Source: CALKYB01 sp964510575 (GTDB lineage: Bacteria > Bdellovibrionota_C > UBA2361 > SZUA-149 > CALKYB01). Taken from it: 39,065 nt of DNA. This document shows positions 31,888 to 39,065 of this stretch, in pieces; position 1 is the stretch's first letter; every line of letters begins with the position of its first letter. The notes beneath the pieces were generated by a model that saw only the letters and a list, made by a program, of their open reading frames with translations, made no database searches and was not told where the DNA came from. The DNA is taken from assembly GCA_964510575.1 (NCBI GenBank), contig CAZECN010000023.1, forward strand, positions 1-39,065, in the 5' to 3' direction. The position numbers and the translations under genes are program-made.

Positions 31888-32925
31888 ATGTCTGAAACAG
31901 CTACAGAAGAAAAACAAACTAAGAAAGATTTCGTCACCGATAACGATGTGCGTTGGTGCCCAGGTTGCGGGGACTACTCTATTCTAAACTCAGTGCAGAA
32001 ATTTCTCCCTACTCTAAACATACCTCGAGAGAAATATGTGTTCGTTTCTGGAATTGGCTGTTCGAGTCGTTTCCCGTACTACATGAACACTTATGGCTTT
32101 CATACAATTCATGGCCGAGCGCCTACAGTTGCAACAGGTGTTAAGCTCGCTAATCCTGACCTTTCGGTATGGGTAATTACAGGGGACGGTGATGCTCTAA
32201 GTATCGGAGGTAATCACTTAATCCACTTACTTAGAAGAAACGTTGACTTAAACGTAATGCTTTTCAACAACAGAATTTATGGTCTAACCAAGGGTCAATA
32301 TTCCCCTACTTCAGAAGTTGGGAAAGTTACCAAATCTACTCCAGTTGGCTCGGTTGACCATCCGATCAGCCCTATTGCTTTGGCACTTGGAGCTGAGGCT
32401 ACTTTTGTTGCAAGAACACTAGACGTTGATGCCAAGTTGACTTCAGAAGTTCTTGAGCAAGCTTCAAAGCACAAAGGAACTTCTTTTGTAGAGATCTATC
32501 AGAACTGCAACATCTTTAATGATGGTGCTTTTAAGTACATGTCAGAAAGAGATGTAAGAGCAGAGCAGCAAGTTAAGCTTCTTGATGGAGAGCCGCTAGT
32601 TTTTGGTAAAGACAACAACAAAGCGATTAAGCTTAACGGTCTTGAGCCAGAAGTAATTGAAGTTGCTGACACGGAAGATGCGATCAAAAAAGGCGCTATT
32701 ATCTATAAGCACGGTGACATTAACTTAGCTTCAATCATCTCACGAATGAAGACACCTGAGTTTCCAGTTCCTATGGGAGTATTCTTCCAGAAAGAACGAG
32801 CCAGTTTTGATGAGTTGGTGGTAAGCCAGGTCGAGGAAGCTAAAAAGAAGGTTGATACTTCTCAACCAGTTGACGAAAGATTATCTCAGCTCTTTGGCTC
32901 CGGCGATACTTGGGATGTTGCCTAG
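31888..32925 (+). CDS. korB: 2-oxoacid (likely 2-oxoglutarate):ferredoxin oxidoreductase beta subunit
   Basis: This 345-residue subunit binds thiamine pyrophosphate and an iron-sulfur cluster. Near the N-terminus WCPGCGDYSILNSVQ supplies cluster cysteines, and GIGCSSRFPYYMNTYGFHTIHGRAPTVATG is a signature of the family. The TPP-binding GDGDALSIGGNHLIHLLRRN follows, then NNRIYGLTKGQYSPTS. With the fused alpha-gamma subunit upstream it forms a complete enzyme. Together with citrate synthase in the window, it fits a TCA cycle with a ferredoxin-linked 2-oxoglutarate step. Confidence 0.92.
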   Translation: MSETATEEKQTKKDFVTDNDVRWCPGCGDYSILNSVQKFLPTLNIPREKYVFVSGIGCSSRFPYYMNTYGFHTIHGRAPTVATGVKLANPDLSVWVITGDGDALSIGGNHLIHLLRRNVDLNVMLFNNRIYGLTKGQYSPTSEVGKVTKSTPVGSVDHPISPIALALGAEATFVARTLDVDAKLTSEVLEQASKHKGTSFVEIYQNCNIFNDGAFKYMSERDVRAEQQVKLLDGEPLVFGKDNNKAIKLNGLEPEVIEVADTEDAIKKGAIIYKHGDINLASIISRMKTPEFPVPMGVFFQKERASFDELVVSQVEEAKKKVDTSQPVDERLSQLFGSGDTWDVA

Positions 32926-32978
32926 TTTCTAGGCCTTAGTTTTCGCACAAGCTTTCAGATTCATTTGAGTCCCACTGT

Positions 32979-32995
32979 GGCTTGAAGCCTTTTTC
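32979..32995 (+). terminator. Possible terminator after korB
   Basis: A short GC-containing inverted repeat GGCTTGAAGCC (32979-32989) is directly followed by TTTTTC and further T. The stem is short, so this is a weak call. Confidence 0.35.
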
Positions 32996-33072
32996 TTTAA
33001 GAGTCCAAGGATTAATTTACCACCTGCACTAGCAAATTTCTTGCTTTAACCTGGTCTGATATTGGGATAGGG

Positions 33073-33100
33073 TTTCCTGAAACTGATCTAAATTTATAAT
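33073..33100 (+). promoter_or_regulatory. Candidate promoter of the lipoprotein gene
   Basis: A consensus TATAAT (33095-33100) lies 33 bp before the ATG at 33134, with a poor -35 match TTTCCT (33073-33078) 16 bp upstream. Confidence 0.5.
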
Positions 33101-33133
33101 TTGATTCTAGGCAACTAATTTAGGGTAACTACT

Positions 33134-33499
33134 ATGAAAAGATCGTTTATTTTTGCCGCGTTCACCATGGCAGTTCTTTTTCTTTCGGCATGCCACACTA
33201 CAGGCAACTTTAGAGTGCCACCAGGAACAGAGCTTTCAGTATACAGACGCCCTCCAATTACCGTTCCATCTAGTGGAATAGTAAAAATGAAACCATTTTT
33301 CTGGACAGCAGCTGGAATCCCACCTGGGGGAGGAATTCCTTACTCTCTGCAAAGAAATGGACGGGTTATTAAAGAGGGTCGACTACGAGCCAAGTTTCGG
33401 GTCGCCTCAGTCTTCTGGCCACCTTTTGCTTTAATATATTGGCCAATGGGGATGAACCCAGATATTACTTATGACCTGATTAACGACACTCAAAGGTAA
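33134..33499 (+). CDS. Small predicted lipoprotein of unknown function
   Basis: The 121-residue product has a lipoprotein signal peptide: MKRSFIF, a hydrophobic core, and the lipobox LSAC with Cys20 as the predicted acylated residue. The mature part is rich in Pro, Gly and Trp (RRPPITVPSSG, PPGGGIP, SVFWPPFALIYWPMG) and resembles no family I know. It is expected in the outer or inner membrane facing the periplasm. It has its own promoter-like sequence and a strong terminator, so it is probably a single-gene unit. Confidence 0.78.
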   Translation: MKRSFIFAAFTMAVLFLSACHTTGNFRVPPGTELSVYRRPPITVPSSGIVKMKPFFWTAAGIPPGGGIPYSLQRNGRVIKEGRLRAKFRVASVFWPPFALIYWPMGMNPDITYDLINDTQR

Positions 33500-33519
33500 C
33501 TTATCACCTTTAGTAGATT

Positions 33520-33561
33520 AACCCTTGGAAGTGCTTTTGCATGAGGTATCTTCCAAGGGTT
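33520..33561 (+). terminator. Rho-independent terminator of the lipoprotein gene
   Basis: AACCCTTGGAAG (33520-33531) and CTTCCAAGGGTT (33550-33561) form a perfect 12-bp stem with an 18-base loop, followed by TTATAG and a run of eight T. It lies between the convergent lipoprotein and giant-repeat genes; on the minus strand no T run follows. Confidence 0.85.
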
Positions 33562-33583
33562 TTATAGTTTTTTTCTAGCTACT

Positions 33584-36500
33584 CTACTTAACAGGCAAAG
33601 CAACAGCACTTGAGAAACCACCGCACATGGGGTCATTGTCACCAACCTGAAGCACCTCGACCAAAACTGAGCCAGGTGTACTTGGGTTATGAACTACCTC
33701 CACAGTTCCAATAGTATCAGCTGGAACATTGAAAGGAGGAGCATTCAAGTTGAAATCTGTTCCCATTCCTGGAGACAACCAAATCGGGAAAGAAGCGATT
33801 AAGTTTCCAGCCATATCGTAGACTCGAAGCTCTACATCAACCTGAAAGCTTTCAGGAGTAGTTAGTCTTACCCAGTTTGTTTGATTCCAGAAAGTATTGA
33901 AGCCACTATGTCCGTCGGCACATTGGCCTTTTCTGCCCTGAGCTCCATAAGCAGAACAAAGGCCCATTTCACCAACGAAGTAGACATTACTCTCAGCAAT
34001 GAATCTCTCTTCGCTATCACTACAAACTGTAGCAATTCCACTAGCTCCATCAGGCAAGAACTGATTTATAAAAATATGCTCCTGCCCGTGAGCTGCCAGG
34101 GCAAGAGGAATTGTTGCTACTGGAGATGCTCCGAAAATGTCTGTAATACTTAAAGTCAGGTTCTGAGCACTCGCCTCAGCGTTAGCCACAACCAGCCAGT
34201 TATCTCCTCCACCGCCAGATGAGACGTTCAGCATCTGACAACCATGCTTGCCCATCGAAGCTTGAAAACCCATTCCGAAATCATAAGTGAAAGGATCACT
34301 CTGATCTGGGAGACCATAGCGGAAAAGCTGGGCAATATACTCGGCGGCTGGATCCGCAGGAACGACCTCAACCAATCCAGTAAACCCAGGCCCAGGATTC
34401 TCATGACCCGCTTGCAGATCTTGACGTCCTAGCGGTGGCAGAGTGAATGTCTCTGTTTCAATCAGACTTCCTGCCAAGCTGTAGAGGTTTTTGGTGAATG
34501 TCTTCGGTGCTGTAGCATCGAGATTCGTAACCTGTAGCCAGTTTGGAACCAGAGCATTCGGATTCCCTCCAGGATGAATTGTATTAAAGTTCAGGAATCC
34601 TGGCCCAGTAATACTATTCTGGAATGGCAACTTGATTTGAAATTCCAGCTCTGGAGCCCCAGAATCAAAAGTTTCGTCCCCTAGCCTGTAAAATGATTGA
34701 TAACCCTCTATACAACCTGGATTGCTGAATGAAATATCCAAGAATCCGTAGGTATCAACTCCAACTCCACTAAAATCATTAACAATAAAGTCCTGAGTGG
34801 CATTAGAAGCAAGTGTAGTTGTCGTCTGGTCAACCTGATTTCCATCGATGTCATAGACCGTCAAAGTAACAGACTCAGCCGCATCACAGCTGTTTATTAC
34901 TGAAACAACGTTAATTTGCTCAAGGAAGGTATTCCAAATCAACCTTACTGGCCCGTCCACGCTATGGTCCTTACAAAGAGGATTATCAAGGAAGACACCA
35001 GCAAAGACACTTAGGTTATTCTCTCCACTACCCAAGGTGATTGGAGCAGTAAAACCAGTTGATGGATCCGCATCACTGTCGAGCCCGTTGTCGCTTCCCG
35101 CGTCTTGGTTGGTAAGAACCACACCAGCAGGAGTAACGAACTCCACCACGTAATCACCTGGCTCTAAGTCACTGAACAACCAGGAGCCGTCGTTACCCGT
35201 AACCTGAGTGCCAATCAAATTACCCAGAGAATCAAAGAGATTTACAGTAACACCTGGAAAAGGCTGCTCGCCTGGGTCAAGAATTCCATCCTGGTCAGTG
35301 TCAAACCAAACAAAACTTCCTAAACTGGCTGGTTCAAATCCTGGATCTCCCGTGTAGTGAGAAGGATCTTCATCTGTCAGAGGTCCACCATCTGGAAGCT
35401 CAGCTGTTACAGTTCCCATATTCATGTATGGACCTTCAACAACTACTCCACTACCCTCGTATATCCAGGTTTCAGATGGATCAAGGTTACCGTCAAGGTT
35501 AGTGTCACCACTTACAAAGTTAACAAACACTCCCTGACTATCTGTTACATTAATATTCGATAGTGGAACTGTGAAGGTATTGGTCACTACGTATGTCCAT
35601 GTTACTGGATCCCCTACTGTCAGAGTTTCGCCCGGAGCATTATCAGAATCCACTCCATTAGTGCTTTTCTCGATAATCAATTCACCAACAAGCCCCTCGT
35701 AATTACTCGGGTCTGAGCTAGTCACTGGACCGCCTGCAGTATCTTCCGCTTCAACTGTTCCAAGATTCGTGTAGGCACCAGCAACTACTACTCCAGTGTG
35801 AGTTATAATCCAGGTCTCACCTGGCTGTAGTACTCCATCGCCATTGTCACCTGTAATACTTCCAGCAGCTGGGATAGTGATAGCTCCTTCCTGGTCGTCG
35901 TTGATCACAACGTTTGCGAGGTCAATACCACCAGTATTGCTCACAAAGTAAGTCCAGGTTACTGGGTCACCAACTATCAATAGCGGGCCTACCGTATCAG
36001 CATCCAGTCCATTGGTATGTTTCTCAAGCTCTATAGCAGGGCTTGCACCAGTATAGTTACTTGGATCGCTGTCTATAACCGGGGCTCCGTTTGGATCTTC
36101 CGCTGTAACAGTTCCAGTATTGGTGTAAGGACCAACTCCTGCCACGCCAGTCAGAGTCAACTCCCAGGTTTCACCTGGCTCAAAAATTCCGTCTCCATCA
36201 TCTCCAACAATACTTCCAGCAGCTGGGATGGTGACTAGTCCTTCCTGGTCATCGGAAACCGAGACATTGTTTAGGGCTACGTCACCTGTATTGCTTAACA
36301 AGTAGGTCCAGGTTACTGCCTCTCCAACTACAAGAGTTTCTCCTGGAGCAGTGTCCGAATCCAAGCCATTTGTTAGCTTCTCTAGCTCTACCTCTGGGTT
36401 AATTCCAAGGTAGTGAGATGGGTCGTCATCGTTTACTAGGCCACCTACTGGATCCTCTGCTGTTACCGTTCCTGTATTTGCATACTGACCAGAAGTTGCT

Positions 36501-39065
36501 ACTCCAGTATGAGTAATGATCCAGGTCTCACCTGGCTCCAGGACTCCATCTCCATTATCTCCAGCAATACTTCCAGCTGCCGGGATAGCGATCGGTCCTT
36601 CAACATTGTCAACAATTGTTACATCGGTGAGATTCACTCCTCCGGTATTTTCAACCGCATAGGTCCAGGTCACTGTATCACCGACCACAATTTGAGGCCC
36701 TATTGGAACATCAGCATCAACGCCATTGGTCAGCTTTTGAAGCACAATTCCTGGATCAAATCCTGTGTAATTACTTGGGTCAGTATCTCCAACTGGCGCT
36801 CCTGTTGGATCTTCAGCTGAAATTGTTCCAAGGTTACTGTAAAGCCCAACAGAGGAAACTGTTCCAGTATGTTGAATACTCCAAACTTCTCCGACATCCA
36901 GAATTCCATTTCCATCATCGCCTGCAATACTTCCAGCAGCCGGAATAGCAATTAGTCCTTCCTGATCATCAGTTAAGCTAAGATTACTTAGAGCAACATC
37001 TCCTGTGTTAGCAAGCTGGTAAGTCCAGACTACAGTGCTTCCAAGAGAAATCAGGTTTCCTGGAGCAGCGTCAGAGTCTGCGCCATTGGTTAGTTTCTCA
37101 AGCTCTATACCAGGATTAATTCCGAAGTAGTTCGACGGGTCTGAGTCACTGACTGGGTCTCCGTTTGGATCATCCCCACTAACAGTTCCAATGTTTGAAT
37201 ACTGGCCAGTAGTAGCAGTTCCGGTATGAACAATGCTCCAGGTCTCTCCTGGCTCAAGAACTCCATCCCCATCATCTCCGGTAATACTTCCAGCAGCAGG
37301 AATCGCAATAGTTCCTTCTTGGTCATCTGTTAGAACAACATTAGCCAGAGCAACATCTCCATCATTTGTAATCTGGTATGTCCAAGTAACTGTATCGCCA
37401 ACTACAATCTGAGGACCAGTTACTGTATCAGCATCAACTCCGTTTGTTAGCTTCTCCAGGGCAACACTTGGGTCTATTCCCAGGTAATGAGAAGGATCCG
37501 TATCGCCTACAGGATCTCCGTTTGGATCCTCGGCTCCTACAGTTCCAATATTTGTATACTGACCTGAAGTAGCAGTGCCAGTATGGACAATGCTCCAGGT
37601 CTCACCTGGCTCAAGAATTCCGTCACCATCATCTCCTGTAATACTTCCAGCTGCAGGGATTGGAATAACTCCTTCCTGGTCATCTGTAAGAGTAACACTG
37701 CTAAGATTTACACTACCATCGTTAGTAATCTGATAAGTCCAGGTTACTGTGTCACCAACAACAATTTGCGGTCCAGTTGGGGTATCTGCATCAACTCCGT
37801 CAGTTAGCTTCTCAAGCACTACACTTGGATCTATTCCCAGGTAATGAGAAGGATCCGTATCGCCTACAGGATCTCCGTTTGGATNNNNNNNNNNNNNNNN
37901 NNNNNNNNNNNNNNNNNNNNNNNNNNNNNNNNNNNNNNNNNNNNNNNNNNNNNNNNNNNNNNNNNNNNNNNNNNNNNNNNNNNNCTTCTGCTCCTACAGT
38001 TCCAATATTTGCATATTGGCCAACGGCTGTAACAGTTCCAGTATGGGTAATACTCCAGGTTTCTCCTGGTTGAAGAACTCCATCACCATCATCTCCTGTA
38101 ATACTTCCTGCTGCAGGAATCGTGATTACACCTTCCTGGTTATCAGTCAGGGAGATATTACTCAGATCCGCATCACCATCATTTGTAATCTGGTAAGTCC
38201 AGGTTACTGTATCACCCAGGTCTAACAGCGGACCTGTAGGCGTATCTGCATCAATTCCGTTTGTTAACTTCTCCAGAGTGAGGCTTGGCTCTATTCCAAG
38301 GTAATGAGAAGGATCTGTATCCCCTACCGGTTCTCCGGTTGGATCCTCTGCCCCTACTGTTCCAGTATTTGCATATTGACCAGAGGTTGCAATACCAGTG
38401 TGGGAAATACTCCAGGTTTCACCTGGGTCAAGAATTCCATCATTATCAGTATCTCCTGGAATACTACCAGCTGCAGGAATTGTAATTACACCTTCCTGGT
38501 CATCTGTAAGAGTTAAATTAGTTAGCTCTGTATCTCCAGAATTCTGAATATCATAGACCCAGGTTACGGTATCACCTACTACAATTTGTGGTCCAGTTGG
38601 TGTATCTGCATCAACTCCATTAGTTGACTTCTGTAAGACTACTCCAGGATCAATTCCAAAATAATGAGAAGGATCTGTATCTCCTACCGGATCTCCATTT
38701 GGATCCTCTGCTCCTGCTGTTCCAATATTTGCGTATTGGCCAGCAGCTGTAACAGTTCCAGTATGAACAATACTCCATGTTTCTCCAACCTGAAGAACCC
38801 CATCACCGTCGTCTCCGACAATACTACCAGCAGCTGGAATCACAATTGCTCCTTCCTGGTCATCCGTAAGAGTAATACTTGTCAGGTCTACGTCACCATC
38901 GTTTGTAATCTGATATGTCCAGGTTACTGTATCTCCCAGGCTTAACAGCGGGCCAGTTGGTGTGTCTGCATCAACTCCCTCAGTTAACTTCTCCAGGGTC
39001 AGACTCGGAGCAATTCCAAAGTAATGAGAAGGATCTGTGTCTCCTACAGGGTCTCCATTTGGATC
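33584..39065 (-). CDS. Giant secreted DUF11-repeat protein, 5' partial, interrupted by a 100-N gap
   Basis: The gene runs off the right edge on the minus strand, so its start and any signal peptide are outside. About 1793 residues are visible if the N run is removed; the frame stays open only if the real gap is a multiple of three. Order from the N-terminal side: ten tandem units of about 120 residues beginning LEKLTNGVDADT, each with VGDTVTWTYQITN and GDDGDGVLEPGETW-type motifs (DUF11 family, conserved-repeat Ig-like folds); one SdrD-B/Cna-B-like domain (LGSFVWFDTDQDGILDPGE, about 34990-35330); then a ~450-residue C-terminal module with WNTFLEQIN, LVPNWLQVTNL, DNWLVVANA and WNQTNWVRLTT. The module matches the end of the protein at 13.6 kb. 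A surface stalk or matrix role is inferred. No LPXTG, PEP-CTERM or type IX signal is visible at the C-terminus. Confidence 0.85.
35650..39065 (-). repeat. Tandem array of ~360-bp DUF11 units
   Basis: Unit starts, taken at the LEKLTNG-coding segment, lie near 35655, 36007, 36365, 36722, 37080, 37440, 37798, 38258, 38620 and 38978, a period of 352-363 bp except for the interval with the N gap (460, or 360 without the N). Units near the right edge are very similar in DNA, those near 35.7-36.7 kb more diverged. The array continues past the window. Confidence 0.9.
37885..37984. other. Assembly gap, 100 N, inside the repeat array
   Basis: Exactly 100 N. The 55 bases before it (37830-37884) are an exact copy of 37473-37527, a repeat long enough to break a short-read assembly. 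The flanks are in phase with the 360-bp unit, so missing sequence should be zero or a whole number of units. Confidence 0.98.

Noticed and set aside
37812..37884. A frameshift splitting the giant protein into two genes
   Set aside because: The frame change is caused by the 100-N placeholder. Removing the N keeps one frame and one repeat period.
35357..38945. Repeated plus-strand short frames across the DUF11 array
   Set aside because: They recur once per unit and share the same phase relative to the minus-strand gene, so they are shadows of it.
33584..39065. CRISPR-like regular repetition
   Set aside because: The ~360-bp period encodes a continuous protein repeat on the minus strand. There are no short palindromic repeats with unique spacers and no cas genes.

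Overview
This is a metagenome-style scaffold fragment with two 100-N gaps, from a Gram-negative, moderately AT-rich bacterium (GC roughly 40-45% by eye). Signal peptides, a lipobox lipoprotein, hexameric-type citrate synthase, and large secreted proteins with thrombospondin type 3 and DUF11 repeats suggest a free-living, probably aquatic bacterium. I cannot name the lineage from the sequence alone. No rRNA, tRNA, CRISPR array, transposase or integrase was seen.

Layout. 1-1.3 kb: end of an acyl-CoA (propionyl-CoA type) carboxylase operon with carboxyltransferase, a small linker protein and a biotin carrier. 1.4-9.5 kb (mostly +): citrate synthase, EamA transporter, RNA 2',3'-cyclic phosphodiesterase, NadD, a secreted HExxH metalloprotease on the minus strand, a nucleoside phosphorylase, a YdcF-type membrane protein, then PTPS, GTP cyclohydrolase I and a short-chain dehydrogenase that together look like a tetrahydrobiopterin-type pterin pathway. 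9.7-10.35 kb: non-coding, with structured repeats and an assembly gap. 10.36-13.44 kb (-): guaB-guaA operon. 13.6-17.5 kb (-): a 1285-residue secreted protein with thrombospondin type 3 repeats. 17.8-22.0 kb (-): a four-gene envelope cassette (sulfatase-fold membrane enzyme, small YVDPGSGS membrane protein, kinase-like/methyltransferase fusion, YidC-like insertase). 22.2-29.6 kb (-): six overlapping genes for sulfur transfer, tRNA modification, RNA processing and ribosome assembly (cysteine desulfurase, mnmA, mtaB, rnc, era, der). 29.95-32.9 kb (+): 2-oxoacid:ferredoxin oxidoreductase alpha and beta. 33.1 kb (+): a small lipoprotein. 33.6-39.07 kb (-): the 3' part of a giant secreted protein with tandem ~120-residue DUF11 units, running off the right edge.

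Most notable. (1) The two giant secreted proteins, 16 kb apart and otherwise unlike, end in the same four-fold repeated ~450-480 residue C-terminal module. (2) The four-gene cassette at 17.8-22.0 kb combines an alkaline-phosphatase-superfamily membrane enzyme, a tiny conserved-looking membrane protein, a protein with kinase-like catalytic spacing fused to a methyltransferase, and a second-type YidC. It looks like an uncharacterised surface modification system. (3) Both assembly gaps carry 55-bp signatures of a de Bruijn assembler, so the first gap probably hides no sequence and the second hides an unknown whole number of repeat units.

Central metabolism visible here (citrate synthase plus ferredoxin-dependent 2-oxoacid oxidoreductase plus an acyl-CoA carboxylase) fits a TCA cycle whose 2-oxoglutarate step may use ferredoxin rather than NAD.
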